The notes beneath the pieces were generated by a model. The model was not told where the DNA came from and searched no databases. It saw nothing but the letters and a program-made list of their open reading frames with translations. Positions 9,003 through 18,275 of a stretch of DNA of 64,000 nucleotides are shown piece after piece. A program made the translations under genes and the position numbers. This DNA comes from Claveliimonas acetigenes (lineage in GTDB: Bacteria; Bacillota; Clostridia; Lachnospirales; Lachnospiraceae): positions 124,001 to 188,000 of the forward strand of contig NZ_JAOQJU010000001.1 in NCBI RefSeq assembly GCF_025567385.1, given 5' to 3'. Position 1 is the stretch's first letter. Each line of letters begins with the position of its first letter.

Positions 9003-9446
9003 ATGAAAAAAACAAGAATATTTTTTGGAATGTTAGGGCTTATTTGCTTGGTTGCTATGCCAGTTTCAGCAGCCGATAATGTAAGAAATATAACAACTTA
9101 TAGTATTTGTAGAGAAGATTTATATAAAGATCAGATAGAGGATAGAATGGTACTACAGCAAATTAGTATTGAAAGTGGGAAAACGGTATCCTTTTATGAC
9201 TCCAATGGCTCTATGTTTTATGTGAGTGGAGGTACTACTGTTACTTTTCGGGTAAACTTGAATGTATCTTCCTCTGTAAAGATGGGGTATATCAATCAGA
9301 ATGGAAGTAGAACTCAAAAGTATAGCGGTTCAGGAACTTCTCATAAAACATCATTTACAATACCGTCTAGTGGATATTATAGATTCTATGTAACCAATAG
9401 TGGATCTAAAACAGTAAAAGTAACGGGAGGTGAAATTAGTTTCTAA
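9003..9446 (+). CDS. Small secreted protein of the sigma-factor operon
   Basis: 147 residues with a clear signal peptide (basic MKKTR, hydrophobic 6-20, VSA/AD cleavage near 23). The mature part is rich in Ser, Thr, Gly and Tyr, beta-sheet-like, and has no cysteine pairs or known motif. It starts 3 bp after the preceding stop and overlaps the hydrolase by 17 bp. Export through Sec is likely; function is unknown. Confidence 0.75.
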   Translation: MKKTRIFFGMLGLICLVAMPVSAADNVRNITTYSICREDLYKDQIEDRMVLQQISIESGKTVSFYDSNGSMFYVSGGTTVTFRVNLNVSSSVKMGYINQNGSRTQKYSGSGTSHKTSFTIPSSGYYRFYVTNSGSKTVKVTGGEISF

Positions 9447-10419
9447 AATTATGAGAAGGAAAATATTTAAAATAATAAAGTGGTTGGCTATTGTAATTCT
9501 GATTCTATGCTGCATGGGGATCACATGGAACTATTTTTGTAAAAAGAGAGAAATACCAAAGATACAAGCAGCTTATGGCAATGCAGTTAAAGTCAATGGG
9601 AAAAAGATGACTGTGGAAATTGCTGGTTTGCAAGCAGAAGAATCCCCCGTTATTGTGTTACTCCCAGGACTGGGATCTCCTTCTCCGGTATTAGAGTTTA
9701 GACCGTTAGCTGAGAAATTAGGAAAGACATATAAAGTGATTACAGTGGAGCCTTTTGGCTATGGACTGTCTGATCCCGCAGATACAGAGAGAAGCATAGA
9801 GAATATCGTAGAGGAATTACATGCCTGTTTAGAGGAGATTGGAGTTCACCGATATTATCTGATGGCTCATTCTATTAGCGGATTGTATTCCCTGTATTAT
9901 GCTAATACTTATCCAGAGGAAGTTCGTGGTTTTATAGGGATAGATTCTTCTGTACCAAAGCAAAATGAGAATGAACCCTTTGATACAACAAAATTAAATC
10001 TTCTGATGGCCTATTTAAGTAAAACAAAAAATGTGTTGGGAATTAGCCGGATATTTTCAATTGGAAATCCGGAAAAGGCTATCTATGCAGACCAGAATTA
10101 TTCTTATTCACAGGAAGACTTAGAAGTTTTTCGGATACTTTCCCTTGATAACTCTTATAATAAGACTGTAATGAATGAATTAAAGCAGGTAGAAAAGAAT
10201 CTGGAGATAGTACAAGATATGAAATTTCCAGAAGAAGTTCCAGTGCTAAATTTTGTTTCAGAAGATAATTGTGAAATTTTTCCAGAATGGGAGAAACTGC
10301 ATAGAAGTGTGTTGAGCGATAATCAGGAAAATAGATTGGTAATGTTAAAGGGGGGACATTATCTGCATTTTGAGCAGAAGGAAAGAATAAATTATTATGT
10401 AGTTAAATTTATAAACTAG
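9430..10419 (+). CDS. Membrane-anchored alpha/beta hydrolase
   Basis: 329 residues. An N-terminal membrane anchor (about 17-34) precedes an alpha/beta-hydrolase fold: oxyanion region LLPGLGSPS, nucleophile elbow MAHSISG (Ser148; Ala stands where Gly is usual in GXSXG), and a C-terminal GGHYLHF with the catalytic His. The start is uncertain: GTG at 9430 lies at the edge of the GGGAGG site, while ATG at 9451 is about 20 bp beyond it. It is the last gene of the sigma-factor operon and faces outside the cell. Substrate unknown. Confidence 0.82.
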   Translation: MKLVSKIMRRKIFKIIKWLAIVILILCCMGITWNYFCKKREIPKIQAAYGNAVKVNGKKMTVEIAGLQAEESPVIVLLPGLGSPSPVLEFRPLAEKLGKTYKVITVEPFGYGLSDPADTERSIENIVEELHACLEEIGVHRYYLMAHSISGLYSLYYANTYPEEVRGFIGIDSSVPKQNENEPFDTTKLNLLMAYLSKTKNVLGISRIFSIGNPEKAIYADQNYSYSQEDLEVFRILSLDNSYNKTVMNELKQVEKNLEIVQDMKFPEEVPVLNFVSEDNCEIFPEWEKLHRSVLSDNQENRLVMLKGGHYLHFEQKERINYYVVKFIN

Positions 10420-10423
10420 ACAG

Positions 10424-10468
10424 AAAATGTCGGTACAGGTGATAGTAAAACCTGTACCGGCATTTTTA
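10424..10468 (+). terminator. Intrinsic terminator of the sigma-factor operon
   Basis: AATGTCGGTACAGG (10427-10440) pairs with CCTGTACCGGCATT (10451-10464) with one G-T pair, followed by T residues. Nothing further is seen between it and 10560. Confidence 0.85.
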
Positions 10469-10560
10469 TTTACAGAAAGGTTACTATTGAGTAGGTACGG
10501 ACTATCTACTATTTACGTATGAGAAACAGAATAGTCTATTTAAGGTTTAGCACAGCTAAT

Positions 10561-10704
10561 TTATAAAAGAAGCTGCATGATAGGAATTAAGGTTTCTGAA
10601 TCAATTTCATCGTCAAGATTATTTTCAAACTTACTACTAGAGGTATTTTCCTCGTTGGTATTATTTGAGGATTCTTTAGTAGTGTTTTTTGAATTATTAC
10701 ACAT
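10561..10704 (-). CDS. 47-residue peptide ending the GntR/ABC operon
   Basis: A small frame with a strong GGAGG site 8 bp before its ATG; the site overlaps the end of the permease gene. The peptide starts MCNNSK, is very rich in Asn, Ser, Thr and Glu, turns acidic (NNLDDEIDSE) and ends in a hydrophobic tail LIPIMQLLL. It has no signal peptide and a single Cys. The acidic-then-hydrophobic layout recalls small peptide precursors or membrane-active peptides. Being translated last in the transporter operon, it may be the cargo or a regulator. I do not recognise it. Confidence 0.6.
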   Translation of the reverse strand: MCNNSKNTTKESSNNTNEENTSSSKFENNLDDEIDSETLIPIMQLLL

Positions 10705-10718
10705 AGGTTTTTCCTCCG

Positions 10719-11345
10719 TTAATTTTTTTTGTGTGCATTAATATAAAAAGACAGAGCTATACATATTGATAAAATAAAAATTGAAATACCAGTTAATATT
10801 AAAAGATGAAAGTAATTAAAATATAAAAAGTGAGAAGCCCTTTCACTAAAAATATTCACAAAAAACATAAGCGCAAAAGCAGGTATAAGCCTAAACCAAA
10901 CAGCAAATTGTTGATTACGAATGTTTTCTATTTTATAGTATATGACATACTGAACACTACATAATGAAAGACATGTAATGGCAATAATAAATATTATTTT
11001 ATAATAGCCCATTGAATCATCTATAGAATATTTTCGGCCCGCATAATAAAAAATAATGAAACTTAGTAATGTCGAAAGGAATATATTTATAAAAAGATAA
11101 CAGTAGCGTGCTAACACCTTTTTCTTTGTAGAAACAGGAAGCATATTATAAAAACAGGATTTATAATATGAGGAAACGTTAAAAGGAACTGTTGAAAAAA
11201 TAAAAGTCATCATAAAAAGTATTCCTATTGAAAAAGTTGGCATTGCTTTAAAAACTCCTAAATACACTGAGAAAAGTATTGCACATAATATTATAATAAT
11301 TTGTGATGAAATAAGTCGATAGTCCAATTTGATTAATTTATTCAC
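10719..11345 (-). CDS. ABC-2-type permease of the GntR operon
   Basis: About 208 residues with six hydrophobic segments. The best start is GTG at 11345, 9 bp after AAAGGAGG; the frame is open to an ATG at 11387 but that would overlap the ATPase by 50 bp and lacks a ribosome site. With the GTG the overlap is 8 bp. Together with the ATPase it forms an exporter of the YtrA-regulated kind, a family often induced by cell-wall-active peptides. Confidence 0.78.
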   Translation of the reverse strand: MNKLIKLDYRLISSQIIIILCAILFSVYLGVFKAMPTFSIGILFMMTFIFSTVPFNVSSYYKSCFYNMLPVSTKKKVLARYCYLFINIFLSTLLSFIIFYYAGRKYSIDDSMGYYKIIFIIAITCLSLCSVQYVIYYKIENIRNQQFAVWFRLIPAFALMFFVNIFSERASHFLYFNYFHLLILTGISIFILSICIALSFYINAHKKN

Positions 11346-12195
11346 AATATGTATCCTCCTTTGAGTGATATAATAATATTTGTTCAAGTGTAGGTCTTTT
11401 AAAAGACAGGTTATTTGGAAGAAAATCTATATTATCAGAGCGAACTAGTCCTTCCAAATAATTGTCTTTTTGTATGAAACTAACACATTTTTTTTTGAAA
11501 AAATCTTGGTGTTGAATTGAACCGGTGATAAGAATGAAATTATCAAGTAGTTCATCATTTGTCCCCATTAATGTGCATTTCCCATCTAAAATCATATATA
11601 TATAATCAGCTATGTTATCTAATTCTGATAAAATATGGGTGGAAAATAAGACACTGTGTTCGCCATCTTTTATATAGTCCTTTAATATTTGTAAAATTTC
11701 TGTTCTAACAACAGGATCTAAACCATTTGTGGCTTCATCTAAAATAAGAATTTCTGGTTTTCTGCTTAAAACGCAAGCAAACATCAGGCGGACTTTCATA
11801 CCTTTAGAGAAGGTGCCTACGTTCTGGTTACATGGTAATTTCCACAAACTAATATACTCATCAAACGATAATGGGTCAAAAGTCGGATAGAAGTCTTTAA
11901 GTATTTTCTTTATTGTATGGATTTTAAAGAAATCTGGAAAATAAAAATCATCAGCAATATAACCGATTGAGTTTCTATAATCCTTTTCTGAATCAGAAAG
12001 CTTTTTTCCATTAATATATATAGTGCCAGAATCCGGTAAATATTGATCGGTGATTAGTTTTATGGTAGTTGTTTTTCCAGAACCATTAGGACCTATATAT
12101 CCTATAATGTAACCTTTAGGCAATTCGAAGTTTATATTATCTAAATAGAAGTTATTAAATGTTTTTGATACATTATTTAGTTTTAAAATACACAT
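11338..12195 (-). CDS. ABC transporter ATPase of the GntR operon
   Basis: 285 residues with Walker A GPNGSGKTTT (near residue 36), a signature of the SKGMKVRL type, Walker B ILILDEATNGLD and H-loop STHILSEL. This is the BcrA/EcsA-like ABC-2 ATPase class. The gene starts 1 bp after the GntR stop. The last ~65 residues form a C-terminal extension typical of these ATPases. Likely exports a peptide or protects against one. Confidence 0.9.
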   Translation of the reverse strand: MCILKLNNVSKTFNNFYLDNINFELPKGYIIGYIGPNGSGKTTTIKLITDQYLPDSGTIYINGKKLSDSEKDYRNSIGYIADDFYFPDFFKIHTIKKILKDFYPTFDPLSFDEYISLWKLPCNQNVGTFSKGMKVRLMFACVLSRKPEILILDEATNGLDPVVRTEILQILKDYIKDGEHSVLFSTHILSELDNIADYIYMILDGKCTLMGTNDELLDNFILITGSIQHQDFFKKKCVSFIQKDNYLEGLVRSDNIDFLPNNLSFKRPTLEQILLYHSKEDTYCE

Positions 12196-12196
12196 A

Positions 12197-12598
12197 TTAT
12201 TCCTCCTTTTTTGTTTGTAATTCGTTATTGTATATTTTAGAAAAGTCCTCTATTAGTTCATTATATTCTATATCAATATATTGTGCATTGCGAATAGCCA
12301 ATCTGAGATATTGGTAAATATTATTTTTGTAATAATACTGTATTTCTTTATTTTCCCTGCTACATGTTATGAACCCTTTTCCAGGTAAAGAAGTAATGAA
12401 GCCTTCTATTTGTAACTTATTATAAGCATTAGTTACTGTAATAACGCTAATGTCTAAATCTTTTGATAATTGGCGAATAGAAGGAAGAGGAGTATTGGAA
12501 GGGATTTTCTCTAAAACAATTTGCTCACGAATCTGTTCCACAATTTGCATGTAAATTGGAAGTTCGGAAGAATTGCTTATTAGTATGGTAAAGTCCAT
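12197..12598 (-). CDS. GntR-family repressor, YtrA-like
   Basis: 133 residues: an N-terminal winged helix-turn-helix (about 12-78, with LPSIRQLSKDLDISVITVTNAY) and a short ~45-residue helical tail rather than a large ligand domain. That size is typical of YtrA-type regulators placed before ABC transporters. It has an AAGGAGG site and heads the operon. A palindromic AT-rich operator lies about 30 bp upstream, so autoregulation is likely. Confidence 0.88.
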   Translation of the reverse strand: MDFTILISNSSELPIYMQIVEQIREQIVLEKIPSNTPLPSIRQLSKDLDISVITVTNAYNKLQIEGFITSLPGKGFITCSRENKEIQYYYKNNIYQYLRLAIRNAQYIDIEYNELIEDFSKIYNNELQTKKEE

Positions 12599-12627
12599 TT
12601 TGTGTTCACCTCCTTTGCGAAATATCT

Positions 12628-12647
12628 GTATATATATAATTATATAC
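12628..12647. promoter_or_regulatory. Candidate GntR operator
   Basis: An inverted repeat, GTATATA at 12628-12634 and TATATAC at 12641-12647, lies just upstream of the GntR gene in its promoter region. The half-site resembles the GTATA-type operators reported for YtrA-like regulators. AT-rich sequence makes chance palindromes common here, so confidence is moderate. Confidence 0.4.
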
Positions 12648-12879
12648 GGTTAATAAAAATGTGTCAAGATATAAATAAATATATAGAATGATGAAATATT
12701 GTATTATCTTTAAAATTGTATTGCATGTTTGATTAAAATTGGGAATGAAGTAAGATAAAACTTTGTCATTCAATCACAAAAATGGTATATCATGCATTTT
12801 GTCTTGTATTAAAATCCATTTTTTGTAAAATATGTTTAACAAACAAATAAATTGTTTAGACGAAAGGAGAGATATGATC

Positions 12880-14544
12880 ATGAGTGCTTTAAAATTTGTA
12901 GGGAAGCACATGAAAAGGCATAAAGGGAAAATAATAATTAGCCTTGTGCTATCAATAGTCATATCATTGGTTTCTAGTTTGGGACCCTATATCATGAAAT
13001 TGATTGTTGACGTTGGTATTCCAGAGGGGAGAATAGAGTATATTCTGATATTATCAAGTATGGCTGTTGCTGTATATTTTTTATACTCTATGGGAAATTT
13101 TTTACTATCATATATTTTTACATTACTGAGTGAAACAGTGAATCTTGATATTAAAAAAGAAATTTATAATAAATTGATGTATTATCCGCTTTCATTTTTT
13201 GGAAATAAGGAAAAGGGATATATATTGGCAAGAACTAATGAGATCAATTCGATAAAACCACTTTTTTCAAGTACTACATGTAAACTGGGTTTAAGTATTA
13301 TAGAATTCGTGATTGCATCGGTCTTTTTATTTTCTATAAATACTAGTTTTACTATATGCATTTATCTGTTTTTGCCGATTTATTTTCTTCTAATAAAAAT
13401 GATGATGAATAAAACCAGATATATAGTCGGAAAGAATATGGAGGAAGTAGCCACTGCAAATGGAACAATACAGCAAGTTCTTTCAGGAATTGAACAGGTA
13501 AAAATTTCCAATAAAGAAAAAACAGAGTCGCAGAAAATAAATAATTTGAATGAGCGAATAAGTAAATTATCAACAAAACAGAGCGTATTGCTTAATCTTA
13601 CATCGGAATCAATAATGTTGATTTGCAATATTATTTCTGTCCTTGTACTAGTTATATCAGCTATTCACATTTCAAAAAACAATATGACAATGGGAGATTA
13701 TTTTGCTTTTTCAGGATATTTGCCAAAACTATTAGCACCTGTTCAAGCGTTGGCTTCATCACTAATCAGTATTCAGCCAGCTATAGCTTCTTTGAAAAGA
13801 CTAGTACAGTATTTCTCAGAAAAGATAGAGGTAGAGAACGATCTTCCATATCTGAATATAAGTAATGGACAAATAGTCTTTGAAAATATGTCCTTTAAAT
13901 ACGAAGAAGACAGTAAAATGATAATAAATAAGTTGTCTGTAAAGATTCCTGGGAAAAGTAAAGTACTTATTAAAGGGAGAAATGGAAGCGGAAAAACTAC
14001 GTTACTTAAATTAATCATGGGATTATATACAAATTATACAGGATACATATATATTGACAATAAAGATATAAAGAATTACAGAAAAGCCAGTATTCGTAAT
14101 CAAATTAGTATAGTATCTCAAAATATTTTTTTATTTTCAGGAACAGTTAAAGAAAATATTTTATATAGTGTGGATAACTTTACTGATTATGAGTTAGTTG
14201 AGGCATTAAAGGATAGTGGCTTGGCTGAAGCCTTTAGAAAAGGTCAATTAAATCTTGAAAGTAATGTAGGGGAAAATGGGATGTTACTATCAGGAGGACA
14301 AAGACAAATGATAGCAATTGCTAGGGCGATAATGAAGAAATCTAAAATATTGATATTTGATGAAGCTACATCAAATTTAGATTCAAAAAAGACTGATGAT
14401 TTATATAAAATGATTCATGAAAAATTTAAAGAAAGTACATGTATTATAGTTTCGCATGATTATATAGATGGAATTCGATTTGATAAAATAATTAACTTAG
14501 ATAAGGAGAATAAAAATGAAAAAACGAATGACACTGACATTTAA
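12880..14544 (+). CDS. ABC exporter of the triple-precursor RiPP cluster
   Basis: Fused membrane-ATPase exporter, about 555 residues. Six membrane segments in residues 15-320, then Walker A GRNGSGKTTL, signature LLSGGQRQM, Walker B ILIFDEATSNLD and the H-loop VSHD. ATG at 12880 lies 9 bp after AAAGGAGA; ATG 12874 is an alternative in the same frame. There is no C39 peptidase domain, so leader removal must happen elsewhere. It overlaps the first radical SAM gene by 29 bp, tying it to the peptide cluster that ends at 18443. Confidence 0.9.
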   Translation: MSALKFVGKHMKRHKGKIIISLVLSIVISLVSSLGPYIMKLIVDVGIPEGRIEYILILSSMAVAVYFLYSMGNFLLSYIFTLLSETVNLDIKKEIYNKLMYYPLSFFGNKEKGYILARTNEINSIKPLFSSTTCKLGLSIIEFVIASVFLFSINTSFTICIYLFLPIYFLLIKMMMNKTRYIVGKNMEEVATANGTIQQVLSGIEQVKISNKEKTESQKINNLNERISKLSTKQSVLLNLTSESIMLICNIISVLVLVISAIHISKNNMTMGDYFAFSGYLPKLLAPVQALASSLISIQPAIASLKRLVQYFSEKIEVENDLPYLNISNGQIVFENMSFKYEEDSKMIINKLSVKIPGKSKVLIKGRNGSGKTTLLKLIMGLYTNYTGYIYIDNKDIKNYRKASIRNQISIVSQNIFLFSGTVKENILYSVDNFTDYELVEALKDSGLAEAFRKGQLNLESNVGENGMLLSGGQRQMIAIARAIMKKSKILIFDEATSNLDSKKTDDLYKMIHEKFKESTCIIVSHDYIDGIRFDKIINLDKENKNEKTNDTDI

Positions 14545-16006
14545 ATCAAAAAAAGGAAACGAATATTTATATGATGATTCCACAGGCCTTATTTTACCAT
14601 GGAGTAAGGAAGATGAAAAAATTTTGAAACAATTGCTAGAAGGTAATAAGACAGAAGATATACTAAAAGATGGTGATGTACACGAAAGTAAAGTGCATTA
14701 TTTATCCTACTTGTTGGATCAAACTGGAGCCTTTTTGGAAGAGTGTGATATTCGCGTGAAATATCCAGGAGAAGAGGAAATTGTTGACTTTATCGGTAGT
14801 AATTTAGCAAGACAATTGATTTTATCAGTAACAGATGATTGTAATTTAAGATGTAAATATTGCATTTATTCAGACGCATATCATTTGACAAAAGATAAAA
14901 GTTGTAAGTATATGACAGAGGAAACTGCTAAACGTGCTATTGATTACTTTTTTGAGCTGATTTCACCTCAATTAAGACGTAATCCAAGAAAGAAAATAGG
15001 AATCACTTTTTATGGTGGTGAACCTCTTATGAATATGAAAACAATTAAGTACGCTGTGAGATATATTAACCAATTTTATAAAGAAAATGTTTATTATATG
15101 CTTACAACAAATGGATTGTTACTGAATGATGCGAATATAAAATTCCTAGCAGAAAACGAAATTGGTTTAGCTATAAGTATTGATGGTCCACAAAAAGAAC
15201 ATGATCGGTTAAGAGTTAAAATTGATGGAAGTGGAAGCTTTGAACAAATTGCAAATAATATTAAAAAGCTGAGTGAAGCATATCCTTATTATTTTCGTAC
15301 AAGGGTAAATGCGGTTTGCGTTTTTGATCCTAAAACAGATATTGAAAAAGTTGAAGAATTTTACGAAGAGTTGGAAAAAACATATAACATTCCTAGAGCC
15401 ATATTTGTGAATAAAGTTTCCGATAATGAAACAAATTATTATGATCAATTTTCAGATACCGATAATCAAAAATATGATGATAGAATAAAAAATTTAATGC
15501 GTAAATTTCATGAAAAGAAAGTAGCAGATAAAGAAATAAGTTCGTATTTGTCAGCTATAGCAGGTGGGGGACCAATGTCTGTAATAGTTAGGCGGAGAAT
15601 TGATGAAATTCAAGGACATTGTATTAAGAGCAGTGGAGCATGTATTCCGGGACAGAAAATATGTGTTAATTCATCAGGAATATTTGATATATGTGAAAGA
15701 GTTAATGGACATAATTCTATAGGAAATGTTGAACAAGGGATTGACGGAAAAGCAGTTTTAAAAATTATGAAAGAATATAATGAGGTTGCTTTAGAAGACT
15801 GTTCTAATTGTCCGATTAAAAAGCTTTGTGGATATTGCTATTTGAATTTTGAAACAGAAAATGGATTTAAAAAGAATAAAGCTGGGTGTGCATTTCATCG
15901 TAATGTTGTAAAAACAAATTTATCACGATACGTTTCAATTTATGAAGAAAACCCAAATTGCAGATATTTTCTAGATACAGATACTGCAGAATTAGAAAAT
16001 AATTAA
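14516..16006 (+). CDS. Radical SAM/SPASM peptide maturase 1
   Basis: 496 residues. An N-terminal ~100-residue part looks like a peptide-recognition domain. The cluster motif is DDCNLRCKYC (Cys109, 113, 116), followed by YGGEP. The C-terminal third holds a SPASM-like Cys set (CIKSSGAC, ICVNSSG, ICERVNG, CSNCPIKKLCGYC, GCAFH) for auxiliary Fe-S clusters. Such enzymes form thioether or C-C links on Cys-rich precursors. It is coupled to the exporter, and the three precursors lie downstream. Closest in layout to the other SPASM enzyme of this window at 53112. Confidence 0.9.
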   Translation: MKKRMTLTFKSKKGNEYLYDDSTGLILPWSKEDEKILKQLLEGNKTEDILKDGDVHESKVHYLSYLLDQTGAFLEECDIRVKYPGEEEIVDFIGSNLARQLILSVTDDCNLRCKYCIYSDAYHLTKDKSCKYMTEETAKRAIDYFFELISPQLRRNPRKKIGITFYGGEPLMNMKTIKYAVRYINQFYKENVYYMLTTNGLLLNDANIKFLAENEIGLAISIDGPQKEHDRLRVKIDGSGSFEQIANNIKKLSEAYPYYFRTRVNAVCVFDPKTDIEKVEEFYEELEKTYNIPRAIFVNKVSDNETNYYDQFSDTDNQKYDDRIKNLMRKFHEKKVADKEISSYLSAIAGGGPMSVIVRRRIDEIQGHCIKSSGACIPGQKICVNSSGIFDICERVNGHNSIGNVEQGIDGKAVLKIMKEYNEVALEDCSNCPIKKLCGYCYLNFETENGFKKNKAGCAFHRNVVKTNLSRYVSIYEENPNCRYFLDTDTAELENN

Positions 16007-16470
16007 ATGTAATTCAAAGATATAGGAGCTGGAAACAACAAAGAAATGAAATGTAACAGGAAAACGTCCACCGAAAAGTGCTGTTGCAGGAAAGAAGTCA
16101 GTAATACAACAAACAAAGAATGAGCCAGTAGTCGGCAGGAATATTTTCCAGAGGGCGTGACCCTGTTTAGGAGCTGAGCTGACACCCTGGTTATGGACAG
16201 GCGGGACGAGAGAAGTTAGGACTCGGCATAGACTGATGATCCTGGTAGACATGGGAGGTTCGCTACCGTAGATGGATGGGTATACACAAGGCCATGTAGA
16301 ACGAAAGACCAAGACGTTTTACTTCGTGTACCCAAAATCCTCTATTTTCGTACCAGATACAGAGAAATGTCCATTCCTATGGCTCCTTCTTCTGAGATAT
16401 TAATTGATGAAAGATTAAAAAATCCTTGATTTTCAAGGAAAAAGACTTGACTATATAGGGAGGATAATAT
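16007..16470 (+). other. Non-coding spacer splitting the two radical SAM genes
   Basis: 464 bp with no convincing gene. The stretch 16070-16330 is clearly richer in G and C than its neighbours and reads like imported DNA, possibly a remnant of a mobile element; a 106-residue frame on the minus strand looks like a chance frame. Near the end an inverted repeat TCCTTGATTTTCAAGGA (16423-16439) and a TTGACT at 16447 precede the ribosome site of the next gene. Confidence 0.5.
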
Positions 16471-17793
16471 ATGTTTTTCAGATTAAATGCATTTGCATTT
16501 TTGGTTGCAGGAGAAAAAGATTATAGTATTTATGATATGAAAAATAACTTTATCTATATGCTTAATCGCGAAGCAGGAATGCTTATTAAAAGGTTAGAAA
16601 ATAATGTGGACCTGGATACCTTAAAAGAATATGAAAAGCACAAGAATGTGTGTATGGACTTTCTTGGGATGTTGGCTCAAAAAGGACTTGGAGATTTTTT
16701 TGAAAATGAAGTTCATATAGAAAAGTTTCGCTTTAATGCACCAATTCAGAAAAAAGGTATGCTTGAACCAGTTCCACAATATGTAAAATGTTATTTAGAG
16801 ATTAGCAATGAGTGTAATTTGAAATGCTCTTTTTGTGGAAAATCAAAATATATAAATTGGCTGGGATGCCAGAGCTGTTTTAGAAATCAAAATCATCAAG
16901 AGGCTAGTATTAAATACGACAAATTAGTAAGTGAACTTGAAGAGATTGGTGTAAAAGAATTGATTTTAGGTGGAAGAGAGCCATTTTGCAAATCAGAAGT
17001 TATTTACAAACTTATAGAACAGTGCAAAAAAAACAGTAGAATAAATTTGATAATTACTACGCCTGGAAGTGTTGAAGCAAATGAAATATTAAAAGTTTCC
17101 AGTTTATATGAAAAAATAAAATTAAACATTGTTGTTTTTGCCACACGTAGATTTTCTGAGTTTTTGAGTGAAGAAATGCAGGAGTTTATACGAAAACAAG
17201 AAAAACTATTCAGCGTACTACACAAGAATAATATACCGTATTCCGTTACTTTACAGATATATGACAAAAATCGGAATTATGCAGAGGCTATTATTAGGGA
17301 TATTAAAACAGAATTGGGTATAACTCCTATGATAGCTGATATTGTGGACATGGAAAAAAGAGAAAAATTGACACATATTGGAATGAATCAAAAGATGTTA
17401 TCTCAGTATAGAAATCCGCGAGAATTTTATTTGAGAAAAAGTTATAATCCATGCTTATACGGTGTTTTTTCTATTGATTTATTTGGAAATGTGAATCCGT
17501 GTCCGGGAATACATAAAGCATTAGGAAATATAACCGACAATACACTGCATGAAATTCTAAGTAAAGATGACCTTTATTCTTATTGGACTTATTCAAAAGA
17601 TAAAGTTGTGTATTGCAAGAATTGTTCTATGAGATATTTTTGTTCTGACTGTAGTGTGTTTGAATTAGCGTCTCACGAAAGTTCAAATGTACATAATATG
17701 TTTTGTCCGGCAAATATTGAAGAAAAAGCTAGTGATATCTCAAATGTGGAATTCGTTGGTTGGAACAAAGAGTATTTGAGCCTCGACTATTAA
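16471..17793 (+). CDS. Radical SAM/SPASM peptide maturase 2
   Basis: 440 residues. The first ~80 residues resemble a PqqD-like peptide-binding domain. Cluster motif NECNLKCSFC (Cys115, 119, 122); an LGGREP block stands where GGEP is usual. A second Cys pair follows early (GCQSCF). C-terminal Cys groups NPCPGIHKALGNI and CKNCSMRYFCSDC fit a SPASM domain. It has an AGGGAGG site and ends 58 bp before the first precursor. Two different SPASM enzymes beside one set of precursors suggests two separate modification steps or a division of labour. Confidence 0.88.
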   Translation: MFFRLNAFAFLVAGEKDYSIYDMKNNFIYMLNREAGMLIKRLENNVDLDTLKEYEKHKNVCMDFLGMLAQKGLGDFFENEVHIEKFRFNAPIQKKGMLEPVPQYVKCYLEISNECNLKCSFCGKSKYINWLGCQSCFRNQNHQEASIKYDKLVSELEEIGVKELILGGREPFCKSEVIYKLIEQCKKNSRINLIITTPGSVEANEILKVSSLYEKIKLNIVVFATRRFSEFLSEEMQEFIRKQEKLFSVLHKNNIPYSVTLQIYDKNRNYAEAIIRDIKTELGITPMIADIVDMEKREKLTHIGMNQKMLSQYRNPREFYLRKSYNPCLYGVFSIDLFGNVNPCPGIHKALGNITDNTLHEILSKDDLYSYWTYSKDKVVYCKNCSMRYFCSDCSVFELASHESSNVHNMFCPANIEEKASDISNVEFVGWNKEYLSLDY

Positions 17794-17851
17794 ACGATTA
17801 TAATGCTATTTTATAGCTTTATAATAAATAAACGAAAGGAGGAAATGTGAT

Positions 17852-18019
17852 ATGGGAGAAGTAATGCCAGTAGATAACTGTTCAGGTACATTGTGCTCAG
17901 GATCATGCGCAGCAGGATGTGCAGCAGGATGTCTGGTTGGTGGAGGTAGTACAATTGCCTTCGGAACGCTAGGTGGAACAGCAGGCGGAGCATTAACCGC
18001 AAATGCAAATGGTGCTTAA
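17852..18019 (+). CDS. Cys-rich RiPP precursor, copy 1
   Basis: 55 residues, AAAGGAGG 9 bp before ATG. A very short N-terminus (MGEVMPVDN) is followed by a cysteine ladder CX4CX3CX3CX3C (Cys10, 15, 19, 23, 27; CSGTLCSGSCAAGCAAGC), then a Gly/Ala/Thr-rich tail of 28 residues ending NANGA. There is no usual long leader. The ladder suggests thioether chemistry by the adjacent radical SAM enzymes, as in sactipeptides or ranthipeptides. Whether the tail is core or follower is unclear. Not a member of a family I recognise. Confidence 0.85.
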   Translation: MGEVMPVDNCSGTLCSGSCAAGCAAGCLVGGGSTIAFGTLGGTAGGALTANANGA

Positions 18020-18063
18020 TAAGAAAGACTGATTTTGAGTAAAACGAAAGGAGGAAATGCGAT

Positions 18064-18231
18064 ATGGGAGAAGTAATGCCAGTAGATAACTGTTCAGGTA
18101 CATTGTGTTCAGGAACATGCGCAGCAGGATGTGCAGCAGGATGTCTGGTTGGTGGAGGTAGTACAATTGCCTTCGGAACGCTGGGTGGAACAGCAGGCGG
18201 AGCATTAACCGCAAATGCAAATGGTGCTTAA
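18064..18231 (+). CDS. Cys-rich RiPP precursor, copy 2
   Basis: 55 residues, same as copy 1 except Ser18 is Thr (CSGTCAAG), a change between the second and third cysteines. Ribosome site and spacing are the same. Purifying selection on a peptide with one conservative change argues that it is made and used. Confidence 0.85.
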   Translation: MGEVMPVDNCSGTLCSGTCAAGCAAGCLVGGGSTIAFGTLGGTAGGALTANANGA

Positions 18232-18275
18232 TAAGAAAGACTGATTTTGAGTAAAACGAAAGGAGAAAATGCGAT

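Noticed and set aside
9430..10419. Classical GXSXG lipase assignment for the hydrolase
   Set aside because: The elbow reads AHSISG, so only the general alpha/beta-hydrolase fold is supported; no substrate class can be named.
15992..16312. 106-residue minus-strand frame between the two radical SAM genes
   Set aside because: No ribosome site, no recognisable domain, and a composition that reads like chance; the region is better described as a non-coding spacer.
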